Positions 34,446 to 45,122 of a stretch of 64,000 nt of DNA are shown one piece after another (the stretch's first letter is position 1; the number at the start of each line of letters is the position of its first letter). The notes under the pieces were generated by a model. It did no database searches and was not told the origin of the DNA. It was given only the letters and a program-made list of their open reading frames with translations. The translations under genes and the position numbers were made by a program. Origin of the DNA: Nepenthes gracilis (Eukaryota; Streptophyta; Magnoliopsida; Caryophyllales; Nepenthaceae); assembly GCA_033239525.1 (NCBI GenBank), contig BSYO01000011.1, positions 8,213,973 through 8,277,972 on the forward strand, written 5' to 3'.

Positions 34446-36239
34446 TCATGGGGGCTCTCTCACAAGATCATCTTTGTGCTGCGCCGCCCTATTGGATTGA
34501 TTGATGAGTTCGGCTAGAAAATTAGGATCAATCAACCGCGCGATGCACCGGCCGACGTTGATCCCCTCCAACAGCCGCGTGTGCAACATGCCCTCGAGCT
34601 CGATGGGACGGATCCGGAGGGTCAGATCATTCTGTAAGGCTGTGATTCGGTCAACAAGCCGCTTCTTGCTTGCTTTATTTCGATCATCCTCTTCTTTCAA
34701 ACGGGAAACCTCAGCCTTCAACTCAGCATTCTCCGTCTCCATGCTCGCCAGAGCAGCCTCAAGGGCAGCAGTATGCTTGCGGAGCTCCCCTCCTGAAGCA
34801 GCCAGCCTGGCGATCTCAGCCTCCCTGTCCGCAATGATGTGATCGCGTTGCTCCACCTCCCGGGAAAAGGCTGAGATCAACCTCCTTGACTACACAAGAC
34901 AAAAGCAAAGTGTAAGTTATAAATATAAGGAAGAAAGAAGTGTAAGGAGGCCATTACAGGAATCGTACCTCGTAAATCTTCCTCGAGGGCCTCTTGGGCC
35001 TGGACTCTAGACTTGGCCCAGTTGGCGGTGGACCAGGCGGCATTGGATCAGGAGCATCCTCTCACGCCAAGCTCGCCGCTGCCTCATTCAAAATGTGATC
35101 CAGGAACGCATTAGTCTCACCCATGGCAGTTGCGGGCTCCTCTCTTGTAGGCTCTTGAGCGGCTGCAGTGGGCTCCTCTCTTGCAGCCTCTGGAGTAGCT
35201 GCCACAAGCTCCTCTCTGGCCGCCTCTGGAGTAGCTACTGGAGGGTCGAGCCCCGCTGTTGGCTCCTCCGCAATAATCCGCGTGGCCGCCGTCGGTTCAC
35301 AAACTGGCTCCTCCATTGACTCCATCCACGCGGTGCCCGGAACCACTCTTGACGCAGGCTGCGCTAGGATGACTCCCCCTACTTCAACCGGCCAACCCTC
35401 GGGGGTCTTTTCTCATCCGGCAGAGCTCCAGCGCCACTGCAAATCCCAACGGCGATGTAATCCACGAGCGACGACGACGATGAAGGCGTCTCTAGCACTT
35501 TCTCAGGTAGTGGGTCAATAAACCCTTCATCAGTGTGTCGCGAACGGATGATTACGGCCCAGGAACCTTCAGGGTTCATCATCCTCACCGGAGGCCTTGG
35601 TTTTTGAACCGGGGACGGCAGTCCCCATTTTATCTTCTTGGACTCTGCCTGGGAAACCAAAAAATTCAGGATAAAATTGTCCGGGTTCTCCTTTATTGCC
35701 TTCAGCAGCTTCTCATAAGCCGCCCACTCCGTCGTGGACGGCGTGCCAAAATACGCCTCGGAACCTTGGCCCCACTCCTTCGCGATAGGCCAGGCTACCC
35801 CACGCTCACGAAGAAGAACTGGTTCTTCCAGTTCTTCAACGAGTCGTGAATGGCTTTATTAATCTTTAATCCGGTACGGGGGACTAGCGATATCCACTCT
35901 CCCCCTGGTTTACTTTATTCCGGACATCTTAAGCTTCTAGCCAAGTTTTCGAACGAAAATTCACATGGTACAGAGGTACCTCAAGGCATTGGCGTGGAGC
36001 TGGACGATGGGGATGCGTAGAACCTTCAGAATCGACTCCAATTCTTCCAGCAACGGCAGGCAGAGGTCGCTCCTCAGATGGGCCTCGTAAACAGTAATGT
36101 GCCCCTCCGGTGGAGCATAGGCCCTGTCATCTTTCCTGGGAACCCTCCACGCAATCTTCTTTGGAATATTGAACTCAATACACAGGACTTTAACATCATT
36201 TTCTCTTAAGACGGAGGCAAAATCGGTGACGGAAGCCAT
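34446..36239 (-). pseudogene. Antisense gene of the Tat element (plant 'putative gypsy-type transposon' protein), broken
   Basis: The gene reads opposite to gag-pol. It starts MASVTDFASVLRENDVKVLC at 36239 and has PPEGHITVYEAHLRSDLCLP and IPIVQLHANALRYL (36140-35961), the signature of the Transposase_28 / putative gypsy-type transposon family. After a frameshifted gap comes INKAIHDSLKNWKNQFFFV (about 35860-35800), a one-base shift, then AKEWG, ENPDNFILNFL and a 93-codon open block (35660-35379). A block of 94 codons at 35346-35062 is Ala/Glu/Pro-rich with repeated AREEPTA-type units. The last block, 34880-34446, is a long coiled coil (REAEIARL, LEAALASMETENAELKAEV). A gap at about 34890-35050 may be an intron. 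The function of these proteins is unknown; Tat-lineage elements often carry such an extra antisense gene. Stops and frameshifts make this copy a pseudogene. Confidence 0.78.
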
Positions 36240-36540
36240 GGCAACTCAGAGGGCTAGGGTTTCTGAATGTTTCTGACAAATGGGAATGAAGAAGACAAAG
36301 GACTCAAGGCACAAGTGATTTCAAATTACGGAAGGCAAATTTAAGCGCAAAACACGAAACCCCTCATTAAGGACGCCGTCAGTCCTGCCAGGTGTCGCCT
36401 CCCTACTTGGCCCTACAAAAGGCGGATATCTGGCACATTAATGGCCAAGATATCCGCCCAACCAAAGGGAGACACGTGTCGCTTTCTGCCCTGTAAACCG
36501 GCTAAAGACTGGTAGAAAACGCTTTCAGAATTGGCCAAAA

Positions 36541-36905
36541 CGGTCAACAATTCTCGTCCTCCGAAATTGTCTAAGACGGTCAACAATTCTGATCCTCTGG
36601 ATTGACCAAGGCGGTCAATAATTCTTGTTCTCTGGAATTGACCTAGACGGTCAACAATTTTGGTCCTTCGGAGTTGACCAAGACGGTCAACAATTCTGGT
36701 TCTCCGAAATTGACCAAGGCGGTCAACAATTCTGGTTCTCCGAAATTGACCAAGACGGTCAACAATTTCGGAGTTGACCAGGACGGTCAACAATTTTGGA
36801 ATTGACCAAGACAGTCAATGATTCTGGTTCTCCGGAATTGACCAAGGCGAAAAACAATTCTGGTTCTCCGGAATTGACCAAGACGGTCAACAATTCTGAT
36901 CAAAC
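36541..36905. repeat. 36-bp minisatellite rich in TTGACC/GGTCAA (W-box cores)
   Basis: Eleven units start at 36541, 36577, 36612, 36648, 36684, 36720, 36756, 36784, 36812, 36848 and 36884; most are 36 bp, two are 28 bp. The consensus opens CGGTCAACAATTCTGG and closes GAAATTGACCAAG. Each full unit thus has GGTCAA and TTGACC in inverted orientation about 20 bp apart. TTGACC/TTGACT is the core of the W-box bound by plant WRKY factors. The array lies 110 bp before the 3' LTR of the Tat element. Confidence 0.88.
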
Positions 36906-37001
36906 TCTCCTCCACGCCTTTCAGAAAGCTCCATGGGATCCTCAGAGCAAGGAGGGGCATCCCATCATGAACATATTGGAGGCCAGATTTTCGGCCACCA
37001 G

Positions 37002-37014
37002 TATGGGGGGCTAG
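37002..37014 (+). other. Polypurine tract of the Tat element
   Basis: TATGGGGGGCTAG directly precedes the 3' LTR start at 37015. A purine run at this place primes plus-strand DNA synthesis in LTR retrotransposons. Confidence 0.6.
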
Positions 37015-38017
37015 TGACGGGTATACCAACAGTGGGCTGACCCCAAAGAGTCAACAAAGGCCCAAAAATGACGATCAATACTTTAACGATCTAGAAGGAA
37101 AACAGACCCAAGAGCTAAAAGGCCTAGGACGGTCATCGCTGGTGTTGACCGTCGGGTGGCCAACGTGCACACAGACGGTCAACTCCAACGTTGACCATCC
37201 GCGTGCTGCACTTTGGGCCCAAAGGAGGCTTTTCTACAGTACTGGGCCTGATTCATTCGAGCCCGTAATCCATTAGGCGGCCAGCAACGACTCTCCAGGC
37301 ATCTCTTATGATCCCAACTGGCACCAAAAAGGATATTGATACGGAAGGCGCCAAATTTCTCCAAATTCTTGCCAACCTAGGCTCTCCAACGGTAACATGC
37401 ACAGAAGAAAGACAACCGGTTTGGAAAGTCACATCGCCTCGATTTTAAACTATCTTTCACAGCTTGTCAATTGGCACCTGCTCCAAAAGGCAAGCCAGCC
37501 AAGGATCACAAAGGGATCTCTCCTTTCAAAGAGGGAAGATCGTCCTCTCCACCATTAATAAGCCCTTGAATCACCATTCAAGGCACGCTTTCAATTATAC
37601 ACGCTTTCAATTATGCACGCTTTCACTCACTTATGCTATCTGCTATCGAAACTACCAGAATTGCCCAAGCTTTCTGTTACATAAACACACTCACCATCAA
37701 TCCTAAGGCAAACAAGCGCGCCTCTCACGGCCGTTTACTGCCTTCCCACCTCCCAGATTCAAGAAGGCGTCCACGTCTCCCTTTCATCTGGGAAAACACA
37801 CTCTGTCTCTCTCTTTCTCTCAATTTCAGTTTCATTCTTTTGAAGACCGTTTTACTGACTTGAGCGTTGGAGTGTTTTCGGTGGGACAACTTCCTGTCGA
37901 CACACTGACCTCCTGTTTTGTTTAGTGGTGTGTAGGATCCAACTCAGGAAACGGAGCAGGAGCCACGACAAGAGGATCATCCGAATCTGTTGAAATTTTG
38001 ATCCCAGAGACGCATCA
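37015..38017 (+). repeat. 3' LTR of the Tat element (1003 bp)
   Basis: Begins TGACGGG and ends GACGCATCA, followed by the target duplication TATAT. It contains several GTTGACC/GGTCAA cores in its first 200 bp, a CTCTCTCTTTCTCTC block near 37805, and a TTTTCGGTGGGACAAC motif at 37875 that recurs in the solo LTR at 45123-46171. Confidence 0.88.
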
Positions 38018-38051
38018 TATATAAACAAATCATTTGACGGATGAGATTGTT

Positions 38052-40212
38052 TGTCACGAATTTGGATTAAATAAGTCAATTTAAATAATCAATTATATTC
38101 TAAATATCATAATTATATTCTAAATATTATTCATATTAATTCCAAAACCGGGTGTGACAAACCAATACACAAATGAGATAAAAAAATAACTCACACATGA
38201 TCTCATTGGATAACCGTTCATACAAAAATAATTATAACCTACTCAAAACAGTCATTAAAAAAAAATCCAAACAATAGTAGCAATTCATCTACATAATAAA
38301 ATGAATCCAACAAATCTCCATATACTGTACAAAGGCTTACATTTAGCCAATTCTTAAAATTCAAAGATAGCTCAAATAAAATTATCCATAAATCAAAATA
38401 CAACCGATGCCATCTATTTAAATAAACATGATAATCGTTCGAGAATGTGATGCCACGCTGAATCTCAATCTTACTCCTACAATATGGCCCAATCATCTAC
38501 TCTAAAGAGACACAATATAAAATATGAGTTTAGACCTCAGCAAGTATCATATTTAAATAAAAGGAATCCAATAAATCAGAGAGATGGTCAATGGATAAAT
38601 ATCTAATTAAATAATAGAATAAATTTAAATCGCCAATATAATAAATCCAACAGAAATTCAAGATCCAAAATCTAATGGTAGTCTCGTATTCAAATCAAAT
38701 ATCCAAATTTAAAATAAATGTCCAATCAAAAAATTATCCTCATCGGGACATATATATATATATAAGTGTTCCAGACTGATTGTAATAAGCCAATGTCCAA
38801 TCCAAGTCCAAGTCTAAGGGCCGATCAACTCGTAATTTGGGACAAAATTCGATAGTGGGACGATCTAATAGCATATACAGAAGTCGAAACAATATCGCAA
38901 CAGACAGTCCAAAGGTCCGAATCAAAATATATAGTTAAAATCATTTGTACAAAACAAATTAAGACCCATCTGTGGATAAAATTGAGTAATCTCAAATCCA
39001 AATCCAAAGTCCAAGTACAAATCGAACTCCAATATAAATCTATGTAGAAATATAAATCATACATCAAATTTAAGTTCTATTTATTTAAAGATTAACCTAA
39101 GAAATGATTACACATACTCCTAATAATCTTAAACTATATCAAATGCAAATTAGGTTAGCATGCTTGGCGATCTATATACTTTGTCTTTCATAGGTAATGT
39201 TACTCACTATATTTTATCATCCACAGTTTTAGATAAAATTCTCAAATTTGTCAAATATATTAAGATGTTTAAATATATTATAAGGTTTAATAAAATTATC
39301 TAAATGAGAAGGGTCGTTACTTCAAGTCTTTCATGTAGGTGAAAAGAGATTTCTAGATAATAAATATCTTCCTATCAAGAGTTGGCCAAAATATCCAATA
39401 TTGACACATGCATATAAAAAATGCACAGCCTAATGTAAGTTTTATGTACATTTTCATATATAATATGATATAAATATATAAAGTGTACGAAAATTATTCA
39501 TTTTTTAGAAAATGACAAAACTGACAAATATAAACAAAATCAGAATAAAACCTTCAAACAACTAGCAAAAAGGTTATGCATGTACAAGAAAATAAATGGG
39601 CTAATTTAAAAGTGCATCTAAGAGTTTAAAATCTCCAAATGGGAACATAAATACATCAAATGTGAAATCAGATAAAAGATAAGGTTAGAAGATATTTGTT
39701 TCAGCTTTATTCTAAGCAATTTGTTAAAAGGATGCTCAGAGGTATCCAAATCACGTGCTTCTCTCTTTGATTCGCATGCATCCCTTCTCTCTCCTCCCTT
39801 TCTCTCTCTCCTACCGCGTCGCTCCTCTGCCTTTCTTCACATTTCTCATTTTTCGATGGTGGCTCCACCACGGGCAATGGCAATGACCACGGTGGCAACA
39901 ACCCGGCGACAGCAACAACAGCATGCAAGCCATCGACGACTCTTTCTTACTACATCTCATTTACTTATTTTTTCATGATTTGTTCGATTTTTTTAAAAAT
40001 CGGTACATAGAACCATAAAATCAGCATCCACAAGGAGAAGGAAAAGATTTACTTGTTTTGATTTCACCCATTTCCTCTGGTGATGGCAGCAATGGTGGCG
40101 GCCGTTCTGCTTTGGCTCACGATTTCTTCCTCTATTCATACCGGTGCACAAAATAGAGGGTAATATCACAGAGAAAGCTTCCTCAGTTTCCATCTTTGGT
40201 GTCAGCTCTTTC
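38052..40212 (-). repeat. Chromovirus-type LTR (minus orientation), right end cut by a TRIM
   Basis: Starts TGTCACGAATTTGG and has CCGGGTGTGACAAACC at about 38148, a CTCAGCAAGTATCAT motif near 38534, and a polypyrimidine block at 39770-39850. These features recur in the same order in the LTRs at 20990 and 58913. No GGTATTACA end was found before the TRIM at 40213, so it is truncated or interrupted there. No coding sequence is present. Confidence 0.65.
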
Positions 40213-40623
40213 TGTGATGTCCCACATCGGATGGGGAGGGGAATAAAGCATGCCATATAAGGGTGTGGATACATCTTCCGTGTGGACGTGTTTTGGGGGC
40301 GGTGGAGGTCGTCTTTCAGGAACAAAACCGTACGCCTGTGTGGCAAAGCGGACAATATTTACAAGTAGGTACCCGGGGACATTACAAATGGTATAAGAAA
40401 CAGGTTTCGGTTCGGTGTGTCAGCGCGCACGCTAGGCTCCCAAGGGAGGTGGACTGTGATGTCCCATATCGGATGGGGAGGAGAACGAAGCGTGCCTTGG
40501 CGTGAATACCTCTTCCTTGTGGATGCGTTTTGGGGGTGGTGGAGGCCATCTGCCAGGAATAAAACCGTGTGCCTGTGTGACAAAGCGGACAATATTCACA
40601 AGCAGGTACCTGGAGACGTTATA
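40213..40623 (+). mobile_element. TRIM (miniature LTR retrotransposon), 411 bp
   Basis: Left LTR 40213-40386 (174 bp, TGTGATGTCCCACATCGG...GGGACATTACA) and right LTR 40455-40623 (169 bp, TGTGATGTCCCATATCGG...GACGTTATA). Between them only 68 bp: directly after the left LTR is AATGGTATAAGAAAC, a decayed tRNA-Met primer site, and before the right LTR is the purine tract AAGGGAGGTGGA. It has no coding capacity and needs proteins of another element. A target duplication was not recognised. Confidence 0.85.
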
Positions 40624-43004
40624 AATTATAAATATTATGGCTCAATAATTATGACTGGAGCCAATAAAACACAATGGTGAGCTTAAGGCCCAATAAGTTA
40701 ATAAATAATAAAATAACAGAATGTAATAAAACGTCTTGAATATTAATAACATAATAAGTACATCAGAGAAATTAGCAATTATCTGAGATTCAATAACCTG
40801 TCATATCCACGACTCAAAAACCATATGAACAACTAGATATCAAGAAGCAACATGGATTCTATTAAATCCGTTCATCAACTCAATACGAGGTCACAATTGT
40901 ATGAATGCCAGAAATCCCCATGGACCTTATTTTACCATAGTGAACCAAAGGCCGCGTATTTACGCCCCCAACAGCTGGGTAATACAACGAGGTTATCCAT
41001 GGTATCCAACTACCCCTACAGTCCTCCCAGAGACTGTACCCGTAACATGTCGATACCACCTTCGATGTCCTTCGCTAATGATATCCCAGATATCATCATC
41101 TACGATGGTTATTAAGCTATAAGTATTCCTCCTTAATATCAACGACCTCATCCTCTGGAATATGAAGTCAATATCAAAAAAGTGTAGACTATACTAAGGT
41201 TTCGTAGCCTCTCATTCAACTCGACACATTAGTATTTTCATACTCTCTCATCAACTTAGCTATAGAGTGCCAATAAATGTACTCACACTACCAAGGTCAA
41301 CACGAAGAATAATTTCATCGGATTTCATCAATGAGGTACAGAAACAATCACGTAACCGACTATTAGTGTTTTCAACATACCAACGCACGTACGTAAATTC
41401 ATATAAACCTTTCTACCATGAATATACCAATATATATATAGCTATACCATCTTGTATATGCATATATGTATATATATATATATACACACACACACACTCA
41501 TGTGCTCAGCCACACACACGCGCAGCAGCCCGCCACACTCCACTGTTCTCACCTCACACGGCTTTAGATAGCCATCCCATACATTTATACGCGTGTATAT
41601 ACACACACATACACACGTATTTAACCATATATATATATACCGTATATTTATACGGCCATATTTGCACACCCACGCATCGGCATCGAGCACCCACGTATTT
41701 GAACAACACCGACAGTCAGCCGGCCGAGAGAGCACGAAGCTCTGTTTTGCCCAATTCCTCTTCTTTTACCATTTATTGCAGATTAACAGCAATAATCAGA
41801 AGGGAAAGATTTAGATACAAAGAAGAGGGATTTACATGCAAAAATAACGGGGTTCAAACCTTCTTGCCACTGCCGGGTCGCTGGACCCGAATGGAAAATC
41901 GAAAACAGAGCACGGTGCTCTGTATCCACGACCGAGCCGAAGTGCCAAAAATCAGAGAGCATAATGTGTAAAAATAGATACTTCTGAACTCCACTAGGCA
42001 AATTACTATATCTCAATTCATCATTAAGCCCAAGAGGTCGGTCGTTTCTTCACAGAGCCGTGGCCTTGCATTCGAGTCCCCAATTTGGTAACCCTTGGTT
42101 CTTGCCGATTTTTTCCCAAATCAGCACATAAAATAAGAGATTCAACATTTACAAGAACGAAGGAAGATTTTATTTTGCAAGGAGGAAGTTTTACTTGTAA
42201 CAATTAGGAAGATTACTTGCTTGATTGAACAGAGACGACGAGGGTTTAACGGTGGCCAGGGCTTGCAGCGGCGATGGCACGGGCTAATGACGGCAACACA
42301 GCGACAACGGCCACTAACAGCGAACATTGATGGCACACCTCCGGGCCCAACGTGGCGATGGCGACCATGACTCCAGACGGCGGCTCCTTCTTCCCCCTTT
42401 TTAACACTAATGTCTTCCTTAAATAACGAAAGAGTCCGATTAGGGTTATACTTGGTTTCTATTTTGGGTGCTGCTAGATCCGTGTCTAAGGTTTCATCAC
42501 CTTCCTCTCTCTCCTCCCTTTCCTCTTTCTCTTCTTCCCTCTTCCCTCTCTTTATTTTCTTTCTCCTCATTTCTTCTCTTTTCCTCTTCTTTTCTTTCCT
42601 TTCTCTCCGTTTCTTTTCCTTCTTTCTTTTCCTTCCTTTCTTCTTCCTTCCCTTTTCTTTTCTTTCTTTCTTTTCCCTTCTTTCATTGGCCCGATTACCA
42701 TTATTATTATTGTTATTATTATTATTATTATTACAAGTATTATAATATATTTATTATTTATTTATTTTTAAATAAATTAATTTTATTTATCATTCTAAAC
42801 TTAATTAAATGGCCCCACGTTCATTCCTAAAACCATTGATCCAAATATTCTAATTTATTATTCCCAAATATCTAAACACAATTTAACAGTCTATATACTT
42901 CAAATTTATATTTTCAACCCAAATTATAAAATTTTATATCTAAAATTACTAAAAACAATTATCCTAACTAAATAAAAAAAATTAAAATTGTTCGAGGTGT
43001 TACA
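40624..43004 (-). repeat. 3' LTR of a non-autonomous gypsy element (left end lost)
   Basis: Ends TTCGAGGTGTTACA at 43004. It has GGAGCCAATAAAACACAA at 40655, a CCCAATAAGT block, a microsatellite (TA then CA) at 41464-41497, a polypyrimidine block at 42480-42690 and TTATTATTA repeats at 42700-42732. Open frames within (for example 41267-41971 and 42410-42830) are repeat-driven and show no domain. The beginning of this LTR, present in the copy at 43356, is missing next to the TRIM. Confidence 0.6.
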
Positions 43005-43355
43005 ATCTTTTCACCTTAAAAGAATTTCGTCCTCGAAATATAGGTTTTAATCCTCAATTAACTGTCGATAACTTTCACAACTCAGAATTATCAATAATCT
43101 TCTAAGTCCTCAAGAAAATACTACAAAGTTTTGCTCGGCCTAATATAATCACTGATTCATTAAGTGCTTGGATCACTCAACAAATCCAAATATCAAGCCT
43201 TGAAAGTCCTCTAAAATGCATACCATTCCCAACTTCAACTTAAAAATAAATTTAAATCCTCAAATATCATTGAATCACTTAACATCCTCAACCATTATCA
43301 ACTCCAAAATTTCTCAAATGTTCACACAGAATTTTAATTCTCTGATACCATTAGT
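43005..43355 (-). other. Internal region of a non-autonomous gypsy element: PPT and PBS only
   Basis: Read on the minus strand: a primer-binding site TGGTATCAGAGA at 43350-43339, five bases from the LTR at 43356; then about 290 bp without coding sequence; then a TTTCGAGGACGAAATTC segment (about 43040-43024), common at the end of chromovirus pol, and a purine tract AAGGTGAAAAGAT touching the LTR at 43004. Only about 350 bp lie between two LTRs of well over 1 kb. Confidence 0.68.
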
Positions 43356-44634
43356 TGTGACGACTTGAGCTCGGAGTCCCTGAACCCGACCCGGACCGTC
43401 ACGGTGAAGGTTTGGAATCATCCAAAATCATCAATTACACATCATCAAGTAATTTAAATGAACTCAATACTATCATTTAAACCACCATCAATAATCATCA
43501 TAAATACATCATTAAATAAATATCTATAACAATAATAAATAACTTCAATAAATGACATCGATATCCAAAATATCAATCATCATAATAAAATATCTAATTA
43601 ACATCGAATAGTAATATAACCAAAAGAAATCTTAAGTCTCTGTCTTGGAAGTCTCGATCTCTGAGATCACCTCTGCCTGGAGTCTACACAATAACACACG
43701 ATCTCTTTTATCCAACTATCAACCTATTTATTTTGGAGCCAATGAAACACAAGAGACAGGGGCTTAAAAGTGGACAATATATACAAGTGGGTGCCTGAAA
43801 ATATTACAAATGGTATCAGAGCGGAGGCCTAGTTCGGTATGACAGTGAGGACGTTGGGCCTCTTTGAGGGGGTGAATTGTGGAGTCACACATCAGATGGG
43901 GAGGGGAACGAAGTGTGCCCTATAAGGGCGTGGATACCTCTCCTTTATAGATACGTTTTGGGTGCCGTAGGTTGCCAATAGCAAAACTGTGCGGGTTGGG
44001 CCCAAAGCGGATAATATTTACAAGCGAGTGCCTAGGGATGTTACAAATGGTATCAGAGACGGGACCCGATTCAATGTGTCAGCGCATATGCTGGGTTCCA
44101 AGGGAGGTGGACTGTGATGTCCCACATCGAATGGGGAGGGAAACAAAGCGTACCTTATAATGGCGTAAATACTTTTTCCTTGTGGACGTGTTTTAGGGGT
44201 GGTGGAAATCGTCTACCAGGAATAAAACCGTGTGCTTATATGGTAAAGCGGATATTATTTACAAGCGGGTGCCGAGGGACGTCACACTTTCGGCAACGGC
44301 AGTAACAGTAGCCCCGCACCAGTTTTCCTCTCTCTTCTCTTTGCCTACTCTCTTCTTTCATCCCTCCTTTTCTCTTCTTTTTCTTTCTTTTTCCACGATG
44401 CCCAGCGCCTCATTTTCTCCTTTTATTTTACTATTATTATATATATACATATATATTTATTTCATAATCCAATTCGATACTAGAGCAACAGTACGAACGT
44501 ATATCGGATATTAGTCTAATTGATCTAAATATAATTCAAAATTATATAATATTTAATTAATTTTTATCACGTTTAAATTATTTAAAATTATAGTTAATAT
44601 TAAAATAATTAAAATTGAGATCCATAATACGACA
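43356..44634 (-). repeat. 5' LTR of the non-autonomous gypsy element, carrying a TRIM array
   Basis: Starts TGTGACGACTTGAGCTCGG with a GACCCGGACCGTCACGG block and ends CATAATACGACA at 44634. The end region AATTAAAATTG is shared with the LTR ending at 43004. A related start, with CTGGACCTGCCCACGG, is at 52370. The TRIM array at 43768-44286 interrupts it just after GGAGCCAATGAAACACAA (43736), and the polypyrimidine block (44330-44400) follows the TRIM. Confidence 0.6.
43768..44286 (+). mobile_element. Tandem TRIM array: partial LTR, internal, LTR, internal, LTR
   Basis: A partial LTR ends at 43808 (ATATTACA), followed by AATGGTATCAGAGC, a perfect initiator-Met primer site. A full LTR spans 43878-44045 and is followed by AATGGTATCAGAGAC. 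A third LTR spans 44113-44286 (TGTGATGTCCCACATCG...GACGTCACA) after the purine tract AAGGGAGGTGG. Internal segments are 69 and 67 bp. The three LTRs and both internals are close relatives of the TRIM at 40213. Such arrays arise when LTRs of neighbouring copies recombine. Confidence 0.83.
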
Positions 44635-44818
44635 TTGTTGAACCGAATGAGAAACAAATAAGGGAAAGAATAAATAAAGGGAAATTCAATGAAAACACAA
44701 TAAATGCATATAATGTTTCAAACAACTTAGAAAGAAGTAATTTTCAAACAAATTAATTAAAAATTCCAAGAGAAAGAAGAGAAGGATGATAGAAACGAGT
44801 AGAAAACGTAAGGCGGCG

Positions 44819-44854
<36 letters not shown>

Positions 44855-45122
44855 GAACGTCCTTATTGTTTTTGTGCAACAATGTTTTGAATGTGAATAG
44901 ACGGAAATGATGTAGCGGCATTTTGAATGTGAAAAAGGAAGTGGCGGCGTAACTAGGGTTTAGAACAGGCAATGAAGGAAGGCAGAGTTCTTGTGTGACG
45001 AAGACAAATAATGGAAAAGAAAGACAGGAGGGGTAAATGGATATGAAATATTTAAAATGGGTCAGGAGTAAAATGATAATATTTTTAAAATTAGTTATCT
45101 TTTAAATATAAAAAATAGATAA
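44635..45122. other. Intergenic stretch with (GA)n microsatellite
   Basis: No gene was seen. A GA repeat of about 14 units is at 44824-44851. The last bases before the solo LTR, GATAA (45118-45122), match AATAA after it at four of five positions. Confidence 0.55.

Larger units (their letters stand above)
27892..38022 (+). mobile_element. Ty3/gypsy retrotransposon of the Tat lineage, near full length but dead
   Basis: The element spans 27897-38017 (10,121 bp) and is bounded by the same 5-bp target duplication TATAT at 27892-27896 and 38018-38022. The 3' LTR is complete (37015-38017); the 5' LTR keeps only its first 127 bp. LTR termini are an inverted TGATG...CATCA (TGACG in the right copy). 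Order: LTR relic, gag, protease, RT, RNase H, a second (archaeal-type) RNase H, integrase, then 3.5 kb of non-pol sequence with three repeat blocks and an antisense gene, a purine tract and the LTR. The second RNase H and the antisense gene are hallmarks of Tat-lineage elements. Many stops and lost catalytic residues show that it cannot move by itself. Confidence 0.9.

Noticed and set aside
36413..36793. 126-codon minus-strand frame with repeated RRTRIVDRLGQF units, looking like a repeat protein
   Set aside because: The 12-residue repeat is what a 36-bp tandem repeat must produce in any open frame. The unit changes length to 28 bp in places, and no domain or start context supports a gene.
36541..36905. 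Array of 36-bp repeats resembling a CRISPR array
   Set aside because: The units follow each other directly without unique spacers, and they lie within a plant retrotransposon.
41267..41971. 234-codon plus-strand frame
   Set aside because: It runs across an LTR with a TA/CA microsatellite and shows no recognisable domain; long openness seems due to the repeat.
42410..42830. Plus-strand frames of 111-120 codons rich in Ser, Leu and Phe
   Set aside because: They are translations of the polypyrimidine block common to several LTRs in the window.
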